A DNA stretch of 64,000 nucleotides from assembly GCA_017303875.1 (NCBI GenBank), contig JAFLBP010000019.1:62001-126000 (forward strand). The letters are read 5' to 3'. This DNA is from Chitinophagales bacterium. GTDB lineage: Bacteria > Bacteroidota > Bacteroidia > Chitinophagales > Saprospiraceae. The notes under the pieces were generated by a model. It did no database searches. It was not told the DNA's origin and saw nothing but the letters and a program-made list of their open reading frames with translations. The number at the start of each line of letters is the position of its first letter. Positions within the stretch are counted from its first letter, which is position 1. This document shows, one piece after another, positions 58,162-64,000 of this stretch. The position numbers were made by a program, and so were the translations under genes.

Positions 58162-58539
58162 TTACTTCAACTCGACAACAGCACCAACGCCTTCAAGCGT
58201 GGCTTTGATGGACTCGGCTTCAGCTTTGCTGACACCCGTTTTAACGGGGCTTGGAGCGCCGTCAACGAGGTCTTTTGCTTCTTTCAGACCCAGAGCGGTG
58301 ATGTTTTTAACTTCTTTCACCACGTTGAGTTTGTTTGCGCCGGCATCTTTCAGGATCACGTCGAACTCAGTTTGCTCAGCAACAGCGGCTTCGCCACCAC
58401 CAGCAGGAGCAGCAGCAACAGCTACAGCAGCAGCTGCAGGTTCGATACCGTATTCGTCTTTGAGAATAGTAGCAAGTTCGTTTGCTTCTTTGATCGTCAG
58501 GCCCACGAGCGTTTCAGCAAGTGCTTTCAAATCTGCCAT
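58162..58539 (-). CDS. rplL: 50S ribosomal protein L7/L12
   Basis: This 125-residue protein has the N-terminal dimerisation helices (MADLKALAETLVGLTIKEAN), the Ala/Gly-rich hinge (AAAAVAVAAAPAGGGEAAV) and the C-terminal domain (EFDVILKDAGANKLNVVKEV, LGLKEAKDLVDGAP). It forms the ribosomal stalk with L10. A 101-bp gap separates it from rplJ. Confidence 0.97.
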   Translation of the reverse strand: MADLKALAETLVGLTIKEANELATILKDEYGIEPAAAAVAVAAAPAGGGEAAVAEQTEFDVILKDAGANKLNVVKEVKNITALGLKEAKDLVDGAPSPVKTGVSKAEAESIKATLEGVGAVVELK

Positions 58540-58640
58540 TGTAGTAGAAATTTAAAGAAATGTTTGCGAAATGAGTGAATGTTGTGGTTTTCCGGTGGTT
58601 TTGGACGTTGGCATGTATAGTGCGAACTTGGAAGCCAAGA

Positions 58641-59168
58641 TTACGCGCCACGCTCTTCCAGCGTCTTGACGATACCGGCGATTTTGGAACCGGTAGCGGT
58701 GAGCTGGCTGGCGATGCGTTTGGCCGGCGATTGCAGCAGGCCGATGATCTCTCCGACCATTTCCTCTTTGCTTTTCAGCTTCACCAAGGTAGCGAGTTGC
58801 TCGTCGCCGAGGTAAACAGAAGAGTCAATGTAAGCGGCTTTCAGCAGCGGGCGTTCTTCCGTTTTGCGGAATTCTTCCAGCAGCAAGGCCGGTGCTTTCG
58901 GGTTGGAGGAGATCATGATAGTAGTCGGGCCATGCAGGCTGTCAAACAGACCAGCGTAGCCTTTCTCCTGGGGTTCGCTTTCGAGCGCCTTGCGGATGAG
59001 GGTGTTTTTAGCCACCTTCATAGTGATACCGCGCTCGAAGCACATACGGCGGAGCTTATTGATTTTGCTCACCGGCAGGGTCGACGAATCTGCGAAGTAG
59101 AAGAAACTGGTACCAACCAGTTCTTCGCGCAGCACGTCGATCGCTGAGGATTTTTCTTCTCTTGTCAT
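58641..59168 (-). CDS. rplJ: 50S ribosomal protein L10
   Basis: This 175-residue protein matches L10 (MTREEKSSAIDVLREELVGT, then RRMCFERGITMKVAKNTLIR and the C-terminal L12-binding helix region). It is 24 bp after rplA and upstream of rplL in the usual order. Confidence 0.96.
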   Translation of the reverse strand: MTREEKSSAIDVLREELVGTSFFYFADSSTLPVSKINKLRRMCFERGITMKVAKNTLIRKALESEPQEKGYAGLFDSLHGPTTIMISSNPKAPALLLEEFRKTEERPLLKAAYIDSSVYLGDEQLATLVKLKSKEEMVGEIIGLLQSPAKRIASQLTATGSKIAGIVKTLEERGA

Positions 59169-59191
59169 AGCGCTTTTAGATATGCGTCGGT

Positions 59192-59887
59192 TTACACTTT
59201 GATGGATTTCGGATCAACCGCAATACCGGGGCTCATGGTACCGGCCACCGAGATGGACTTCATGTACACCCCTTTGGCGGAAGACGGCTTCATGCGCACC
59301 AGCGTAGCGATCAGTTCGTAGGCATTTTCAGTGAGCTGCTCCGGCGTGAAAGATACACGGCCGATAGAAGCGTGAACAATACCGAACTTGTCGACACGGA
59401 AAGCGATTTTACCCTTTTTAACTTCAGAAACAGCCGATGCCAGATCCAGCGTTACCGTACCGGTTTTGGGGTTGGGCATCAAACCGCGCGGACCGAGGAT
59501 ACGCGCAACTTTACCCAACTGCGCCATTACGTTCGGCGTAGCGATGATCACATCAACGTCCATCCAGCCTTCAGTAACCTTCTGGATGTAGTCTTCAAGG
59601 CCGACGTGGTCGGCGCCTGCGGCTTTAGCTTCTTCAGCTTTGTCGGGTGTACAAAACACCAATACGCGTTTTGTTTTACCCGTGCCATGCGGGAGGGATA
59701 CGGTACCGCGGAGGGCCTGATCGGCTTTACGCGGGTCGACACCCAGACGCACGTGTACGTCAACGGAAGCGTTGAATTTCGTTGTGTTGACTTCTTTTAC
59801 CAAGCCCATTGCCTCGGTGAGGCCGTAGAGCTTGTCTTTGTCAACCTTCGACTCAACCGCTTTGCGTTTTTTCGTCAAATGTTTCAT
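59192..59887 (-). CDS. rplA: 50S ribosomal protein L1
   Basis: This 231-residue protein has the L1 signatures DVHVRLGVDPRKADQALRGT, LPHGTGKTKRVLVF and GPRGLMPNPKTGTV. L1 also represses its own operon in other bacteria. The gap to rplK holds a family-G repeat. Confidence 0.97.
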   Translation of the reverse strand: MKHLTKKRKAVESKVDKDKLYGLTEAMGLVKEVNTTKFNASVDVHVRLGVDPRKADQALRGTVSLPHGTGKTKRVLVFCTPDKAEEAKAAGADHVGLEDYIQKVTEGWMDVDVIIATPNVMAQLGKVARILGPRGLMPNPKTGTVTLDLASAVSEVKKGKIAFRVDKFGIVHASIGRVSFTPEQLTENAYELIATLVRMKPSSAKGVYMKSISVAGTMSPGIAVDPKSIKV

Positions 59888-59952
59888 TGAAAAAATGTGT
59901 GTTAAGGTTAAACGTTCCGTTGGGCGGAACTCCCTTTTTTAAATTCCTGATT

Positions 59953-60001
59953 ATTGATTTTTGATGTTGAATTAAGCACCAAAAATTAAAAATCAAAAAT
60001 C
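59953..60001 (-). repeat. Family G inverted array (GATTTTT units) after rplK
   Basis: On the minus strand GATTTTTGATTTTTAATTTT begins two bases after the rplK TAA (60003-60005); after a 15-nt centre the inverse ATCAAAAATCAATAATC follows. It is an AT-only version of the arrays at other gene ends and lies inside a ribosomal-protein operon. Confidence 0.75.
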
Positions 60002-60002
60002 T

Positions 60003-60452
60003 TTAGTTTTCCCAGGGGGGTGTGCCAGAGATCGTGAGACCCATGCTGCGTGCCGTACCGGCTACCATTTTCATGGCAGCTTCCACGGTGAAGCAGTTTA
60101 AGTCGGGCATCTTGCTTTCAGCGATTGCTTTTACCTGCTCCCAGGTTACGGTAGCAACCTTTTTGCGGTTGGGTTCCGGAGAACCTTTACCGGGGGCGAG
60201 TTTAGCAGCTTCAAACAATTGAATAGCCGCCGGGGGAGTCTTGATGATAAAGTCAAAAGTTTTGTCTTTATACACCGAGATGATCACCGGCAGTACTTTA
60301 CCCATTTGCTCAGTAGTCTGGGCGTTAAAACGCTTACAGAACTCCATGATGTTCACGCCTTTGGAACCGAGCGCCGGACCAATCGGGGGCGCGGGATTGG
60401 CTTGACCACCCTTCACCTGGAGTTTGATGTACACATCAACTTCTTTTGCCAT
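60003..60452 (-). CDS. rplK: 50S ribosomal protein L11
   Basis: This 149-residue protein matches L11 (KLQVKGGQANPAPPIGPALG, then NIMEFCKRFNAQT and the GTARSMGL C-terminal motif). It lies between nusG and rplA in the normal order. Confidence 0.97.
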   Translation of the reverse strand: MAKEVDVYIKLQVKGGQANPAPPIGPALGSKGVNIMEFCKRFNAQTTEQMGKVLPVIISVYKDKTFDFIIKTPPAAIQLFEAAKLAPGKGSPEPNRKKVATVTWEQVKAIAESKMPDLNCFTVEAAMKMVAGTARSMGLTISGTPPWEN

Positions 60453-60598
60453 GTCGTTTCAATGCTTTCGGATCCTGAAATGGATCCTGAGTGGATGGTT
60501 AAAATGCGTTTAAAAAACGCTGTTGAATATAAAAAAAGTTAATCGCACCGGGTGTTTGGAAGCGAGGCCCGGGAGAAGATCGGACCAGATGGTGCGGC

Positions 60599-61252
60599 TT
60601 AACTGATTTTCTCGACCTGCATAAAGTTCAGATCCACTTCCGTTCCACGGCCGAAGATCTTCACAATGATCTTGAGTTTTTTCTTTTCCTCGTTTACTTC
60701 CTGAATATCGCCAACGAATTCCGAGAACGGGCCGTCGATGATTTTCACGGTTTCGCCAATGAGGAAAGGCTCCAGCATGGCTTCACCGGATTCGGCGCTT
60801 TCGTCCACCTTTCCGAGCAGGCGATTGGCTTCGACCTGCGTCATCGGAATCGGGGTTTCTTTGCCGAGGAAGTGAATAACGTTGGGAATATCGCTGATTT
60901 CCTTGGCGACATCGCCGTTCAGGCGGCCGCTATGCGCTTCGATCAAAATGTAACCGGGCAGGAGGTTGCGCTCCTGCATTACTTTTTTGCCGTTGCGGAT
61001 TTTGTAAACTTTTTCTGTGGGGACGATAACCGAAAAAACAAAGGATTTCCACCCGGAACGTTCAATTTCAGAGAGGATGCGTTCCTGAATTTTTTTCTCT
61101 TTACCGCTGATTACCCGAAGCGAATACCACTTCTTCTCTTCCGCGGGTGCGGAAGCAGCCTGTTCTTTCTTCTCAGAACGAACGGTTTCGATGGGCGCCG
61201 CGCTGATTTCGGGGTCTTGCGCCTCGTTTTGATCTTTTACATCTTCCTGCAT
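60599..61252 (-). CDS. nusG: Transcription termination/antitermination factor NusG
   Basis: This 217-residue protein has an acidic, low-complexity N-terminal extension (about 38 residues), the NGN domain (WYSLRVISGKEKKIQERIL, RNLLPGYILIEA) and a KOW domain (IGETVKIIDGPFSEFVGDI, LKIIVKIFGRGTEVDLNF). It binds RNA polymerase and aids elongation. It is 34 bp after secE. An inverted pair CGCACC/GGTGCG lies in the spacer to rplK. Confidence 0.95.
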   Translation of the reverse strand: MQEDVKDQNEAQDPEISAAPIETVRSEKKEQAASAPAEEKKWYSLRVISGKEKKIQERILSEIERSGWKSFVFSVIVPTEKVYKIRNGKKVMQERNLLPGYILIEAHSGRLNGDVAKEISDIPNVIHFLGKETPIPMTQVEANRLLGKVDESAESGEAMLEPFLIGETVKIIDGPFSEFVGDIQEVNEEKKKLKIIVKIFGRGTEVDLNFMQVEKIS

Positions 61253-61286
61253 ACCCTTTCCTTCGGTTTAATTAGCGGAGCGAACT

Positions 61287-61478
61287 TTACAGAATATTGT
61301 AAAGCGTTTTGAACAGCAGGCTACAGGTGAGGTCGAACAGAAACACAATAAGGGTAAGAATACCGGAGGTAATCAACACCACAATAGCGCTTTCAATGAG
61401 CTGCTGGCTGGTGGGCCAGGATACATTGTGCATCAGTTCGTTGTAGCTCTCTTTCAGGTATAAAGTCAATTTTTCCAT
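61287..61478 (-). CDS. secE: Preprotein translocase subunit SecE
   Basis: This 63-residue protein has the SecE layout: amphipathic helix (LTLYLKESYNELMHNVSWPT) and one membrane segment (SAIVVLITSGILTLIVFLF). The frame is open upstream through the tRNA-Trp spacer, but the ATG at 61478 gives the family-typical length. SecE anchors the SecYEG channel. Confidence 0.92.
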   Translation of the reverse strand: MEKLTLYLKESYNELMHNVSWPTSQQLIESAIVVLITSGILTLIVFLFDLTCSLLFKTLYNIL

Positions 61479-61570
61479 TGGGACGAAACGTATAACAATG
61501 TGAAACTCGCTTGCGGGGAAATGCCTTCGGGCAAATTTGCCGCGAGTTTTGTACCTGTTGTTTTTTGCTA

Positions 61571-61606
61571 AAAAGTTCGTTGCCCGATTCAAGGTGGACA
61601 ACGAAC
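61571..61606 (-). terminator. Partial terminator between tRNA-Trp and secE
   Basis: On the minus strand GTTCGTTG (61599-61606) pairs with CAACGAAC (61575-61582), with a 16-nt loop, followed by TTTTT. It could reduce transcription from the tRNA-tuf promoter into secE-nusG. Confidence 0.5.
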
Positions 61607-61623
61607 GTCGGATTTTTTGTATA

Positions 61624-61664
61624 CTTACTGTACTTTCAATTTTAACCTTGAAAGATGCAGTAAG
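61624..61664 (-). promoter_or_regulatory. Hairpin after tRNA-Trp, probable processing site
   Basis: CTTACTG (61624-61630) plus CTTTCAA (61633-61639) pair with TTGAAAG (61648-61654) plus CAGTAAG (61658-61664). It begins 12 nt after the tRNA-Trp 3' end on the transcribed strand, where RNase cleavage would be expected. Confidence 0.45.
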
Positions 61665-61675
61665 TTTTGATTGAG

Positions 61676-61748
61676 CAGGGGCAGCAGGGCTCGAACCCGC
61701 AGCCTGAGGTTTTGGAGACCTCCACTCTACCAATTGAGCTATGCCCCT
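61676..61748 (-). tRNA. tRNA-Trp (anticodon CCA)
   Basis: The minus strand folds as a cloverleaf: acceptor AGGGGCA/TGCCCCT, D arm GCTCAATTGGTAGAGT, anticodon arm GAGGT-CTCCAAA-ACCTC and T arm GCGGG-TTCGAGC-CCTGC. CCA is not encoded. It sits between tuf and secE as in other Bacteroidota. Confidence 0.97.
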
Positions 61749-61775
61749 AATTGTGTTGGGCTGAAAATCAAAGAG

Positions 61776-61807
61776 GGAAGCGAGGAGCGTTGCTGCTCCT
61801 CGCTTCC
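61776..61807 (-). promoter_or_regulatory. 13-bp hairpin between tuf and tRNA-Trp
   Basis: GGAAGCGAGGAGC (61776-61788) and GCTCCTCGCTTCC (61795-61807) form a stable stem. On the minus strand it is followed by CTCTTTGATTTT, a weak T-tract, so it may partly end tuf transcription or protect the mRNA 3' end. Confidence 0.6.
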
Positions 61808-61825
61808 ACTTATTACCCGAAGGTA

Positions 61826-63022
61826 TTAAGCGATGATTTCAGTTACCTGACCGGCACCAACCGTACGGCCACCTTCGCGGATAGCGAAACGGAGACCTTT
61901 TTCCATAGCGATGGTGTTGAGGAGCTTAACTTCGAGTTCGATGTTATCGCCCGGCATTACCATTTCTACGTTTTCGGGGAGTTTAACGTCGCCCGTTACG
62001 TCAGTGGTACGGAAGTAGAACTGCGGACGGTAGCCGTTGAAGAACGGGGTGTGACGACCACCTTCTTCTTTCGACAGTACGTATACAGAGCACTTGAAGT
62101 GTTTGTGCGGTTTTACGCTACCTGGTTTGCAGATAACCATACCGCGACGGATTTGCTCTTTGTCCACACCGCGGAGGAGGAGACCGGCGTTATCGCCAGC
62201 TTCACCGCGATCGAGGAGTTTGCGGAACATTTCCACACCGGTGATGGTAGAAGTGATCGGCTTCTCGTCATCTTTCATCATACCGATGATTTCAACCGGA
62301 TCACCAACGTTGATCACACCACGCTCGATACGGCCCGTAGCAACGGTACCACGACCAGTGATAGTGAATACGTCTTCCACCGGCATCAGGAAGGGCTTGT
62401 CCACTTCGCGAACAGGCTCCGGAATGTCGTTGTCGCAAGCATTCATCAGCTCGTCGATCTTGGCAACCCAAGCGGCGTCGCCTTCGAGTGCCTTGAGGGC
62501 AGAACCTTGAACGATGGAAGCGTTGTCGCCGTCGAATTGGTAAGTGCTGAGCAGTTCGCGCAGCTCCATTTCAACGAGTTCAAGCATTTCGGGGTCATCA
62601 ACAAGGTCAACCTTGTTCATGAATACCACGATTTTGGGTACACCTACCTGACGAGCGAGCAGGATGTGCTCACGAGTCTGAGGCATCGGACCGTCGGTAG
62701 CAGCGCAAACGAGGATTGCTCCGTCCATCTGAGCAGCACCGGTGATCATGTTTTTTACGTAGTCGGCGTGACCCGGGCAGTCCACGTGAGCGTAGTGACG
62801 TTTTTCAGTTTCGTACTCTACGTGCGCCGTGTTGATGGTAATACCGCGCTCTTTTTCCTCCGGTGCGGAGTCAATAGAAGCGTAATCGGTTTTCTTGGCC
62901 AGACCCTTGTTGGACAGCACGAAAGTGATGGCTGCGGTCAGCGTCGTTTTACCGTGGTCAACGTGGCCGATGGTACCAATGTTTACGTGCGGTTTGGTAC
63001 GCTGGAATGTATCTTTTGCCAT
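61826..63022 (-). CDS. tuf: Elongation factor Tu
   Basis: This 398-residue GTPase has GHVDHGKTTLT near residue 19, DCPGHADYV near 82, NKVDLVDD near 137, and the C-terminal domains ending GRTVGAGQVTEII. It brings aminoacyl-tRNA to the ribosome. It lies within a tRNA cluster and shares that promoter. Confidence 0.98.
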   Translation of the reverse strand: MAKDTFQRTKPHVNIGTIGHVDHGKTTLTAAITFVLSNKGLAKKTDYASIDSAPEEKERGITINTAHVEYETEKRHYAHVDCPGHADYVKNMITGAAQMDGAILVCAATDGPMPQTREHILLARQVGVPKIVVFMNKVDLVDDPEMLELVEMELRELLSTYQFDGDNASIVQGSALKALEGDAAWVAKIDELMNACDNDIPEPVREVDKPFLMPVEDVFTITGRGTVATGRIERGVINVGDPVEIIGMMKDDEKPITSTITGVEMFRKLLDRGEAGDNAGLLLRGVDKEQIRRGMVICKPGSVKPHKHFKCSVYVLSKEEGGRHTPFFNGYRPQFYFRTTDVTGDVKLPENVEMVMPGDNIELEVKLLNTIAMEKGLRFAIREGGRTVGAGQVTEIIA

Positions 63023-63143
63023 TGGTTGAAACTTTAAAAAAAGTAGAAAGTATCTGACGTGGATGAAAAAAATGTTCGGATCGAAGGACTAAAATTCAAT
63101 TTAAATTTCAAATTGAACATTTAATCAGAACAACGTTCCGTAG

Positions 63144-63215
<72 letters not shown>

Positions 63216-63303
63216 ATTTTCAGTGTGCGCGTGTGTGTGGGTGTGGGTGTGACAGGGGGGAGTGTGTGAGTTGAGTAAAAAACGTCCACTCACCTCTATT
63301 GTG
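63216..63303. other. GT-rich simple-sequence spacer between tRNA-Gly and tRNA-Thr
   Basis: The plus strand has GTGTGCGCGTGTGTGTGGG and a G6 run, giving an almost pure C/A-rich transcript between the two tRNAs. No gene is seen. Confidence 0.6.
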
Positions 63304-63376
63304 AGCGGCGGACGAGATTCGAACTCGCGACATTCAGCTTGGAAGGCTGACACTCTACCAACTGAGTTACCACCGC
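63304..63376 (-). tRNA. tRNA-Gly (anticodon TCC)
   Basis: Minus strand cloverleaf with acceptor GCGGTGG/CCGCCGC (one G-U pair), D arm ACTCAGTTGGTAGAGT, anticodon arm TCAGC-CTTCCAA-GCTGA and T arm GCGAG-TTCGAAT-CTCGT. Confidence 0.96.
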
Positions 63377-63438
63377 ATTCAGTGTGAATGCTGATACGTA
63401 TGAAACAACATACGCACTCACATACGCACTCAGAATTG

Positions 63439-63522
63439 TGGGGGTGGTGAGATTCGAACTTACTCAGCAGTTAAGCACCAGATTTACAGTCTGGCCCGGC
63501 TCTCCGGCTCCGGCGCACCCCC
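63439..63522 (-). tRNA. tRNA-Tyr (anticodon GTA)
   Basis: Minus strand tRNA with acceptor GGGGGTG/CACCCCC, anticodon arm CCAGA-CTGTAAA-TCTGG and the long variable arm of class II tRNAs. The 84-nt length fits tRNA-Tyr. Confidence 0.96.
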
Positions 63523-63577
63523 AACTTGGTGTGCGTATCAAAATGTTTTTCTGACACGCACCTTGGATTTTTTTTAG

Positions 63578-63650
63578 AGCCACTAGAGGGACTCGAACCC
63601 CCGACCAGCTGATTACAAATCAGCTGCTCTACCAGCTGAGCTACAGTGGC
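63578..63650 (-). tRNA. tRNA-Thr (anticodon TGT)
   Basis: Minus strand cloverleaf with acceptor GCCACTG/TAGTGGC, D arm GCTCAGCTGGTAGAGC, anticodon arm GCTGA-TTTGTAA-TCAGC and T arm GGGGG-TTCGAGT-CCCTC. It is the first gene after the promoter at 63736-63765. Confidence 0.96.
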
Positions 63651-63735
63651 TTATTTATCCAATATTCCAAAGTGAAAATAAAGTCAAACAACATGCTTTT
63701 TACCAAGTTTCAAGCCCTTGTTTCAAAAGCGAGTG

Positions 63736-63765
63736 CAAAGGTAATACCTTTTGTAATTCCACAAA
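63736..63765 (-). promoter_or_regulatory. Main promoter of the tRNA-tuf cluster
   Basis: On the minus strand TTTG (63762-63765), an 18-nt spacer and TACCTTTG (63736-63743) match the Bacteroidota consensus fully. The -7 region is part of a near-palindrome (CAAAGGTAATACCTTTTG). Confidence 0.8.
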
Positions 63766-63862
63766 AATATTTTTCAGAAAAAATCTAAAAAAAATCTTCG
63801 CCCCCTTCAAATCACATGCTTTTGCTACTTTTTTCGGTAAAAATTGGCACATTTGCGCCTCC

Positions 63863-64000
63863 ATGGATAAAAATACTCGCACCAACGATTACTGTGCCGC
63901 GCACACTACCCCACCCGATACGGTTTTACACCTGCTCGAACGCGAAACCCATCTGCGTACCCTCAGCCCGCAAATGCTGTCGGGCGCTTATCAGGGCACC
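63863..64000 (+). CDS. O-methyltransferase, N-terminal part (cut by window edge)
   Basis: Forty-six codons are visible from ATG 63863. The segment VLHLLERETHLRTLSPQMLSGAYQGT matches the start of the Bacteroidota class I SAM-dependent O-methyltransferase family, where a RETHxxxLxPxMLSGxxQG motif precedes the SAM-binding domain. The catalytic part is outside the window. A -7-like CACATTTG ends seven bases before the ATG (63848-63855), again suggesting a leaderless mRNA. Confidence 0.7.
   Translation, partial: MDKNTRTNDYCAAHTTPPDTVLHLLERETHLRTLSPQMLSGAYQGT

Noticed and set aside
59908..59942. GTTCCG/CGGAAC hairpin with T-run as a terminator
   Set aside because: The T-run follows only on the plus strand, where no gene is transcribed; on the operon strand it is not a terminator.
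61751..63037. 428-codon plus-strand open frame
   Set aside because: Antisense to tuf, a known shadow frame of EF-Tu codon usage.

Overview
The window is a chromosome segment of a Bacteroidota bacterium, most likely Saprospiria-like; the lineage is an inference from gene content. Direct signs are SprA (the type IX secretion translocon), five secreted proteins that end in T9SS type A sorting domains, the tRNA-Thr/Tyr/Gly/Thr-tuf-tRNA-Trp-secE-nusG-rplKAJL-rpoBC cluster, and many promoters of the Bacteroidota form TTTG-N18-20-TAnnTTTG. Shine-Dalgarno sites are mostly absent.

Layout. 1-3740 is the C-terminal part of sprA. 3824-4392 is a DUF433/DUF5615 toxin-antitoxin pair of low GC. 4479-10752 holds an ABC-F ATPase, a 460-residue protein of unknown role and, divergent to it, a large secreted protein. 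10996-17467 has an OPT transporter, a DUF4231 membrane protein, a lipoprotein, a secreted HExxH protein and a MauE-thioredoxin fusion. 17530-24185 (minus) carries a shortened GluQ-RS, a TPR lipoprotein, PurM, a GlmU-like protein, L31, CoaE and a GT39-like membrane protein. 24186-25059 has no intact gene: it is a set of nested palindromes wrapped around a relic coding sequence. 25060-31772 repeats the secreted-protein/460-residue-protein module in mirror orientation. 32010-36478 holds methylmalonyl-CoA epimerase, a secreted M28 peptidase and a RibF-glycosyltransferase fusion. 36479-38839 has a PIN toxin-antitoxin cassette between 104-bp direct repeats, an SRPBCC protein, an HxlR regulator and an unknown protein. 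38900-46926 encodes pyruvate phosphate dikinase, pyruvate:ferredoxin oxidoreductase and a GltD-like Fe-S flavoprotein, a block for acetyl-CoA/pyruvate/PEP interconversion. 47177-49422 has DinB and a secreted subtilase. 49645-63743 is the transcription/translation cluster. An O-methyltransferase begins at 63863.

The most unusual material is non-coding. At least eight sequence families of short-period (about 7-8 nt) degenerate repeats, mostly built as head-to-head inverted arrays, sit directly on stop codons. In three genes the repeat itself supplies the last codons or the stop. Other points of interest are the duplicated divergent two-gene module, the RibF-GT2 fusion, and the TA cassette whose integration appears to have copied the 3' end of a neighbouring gene.
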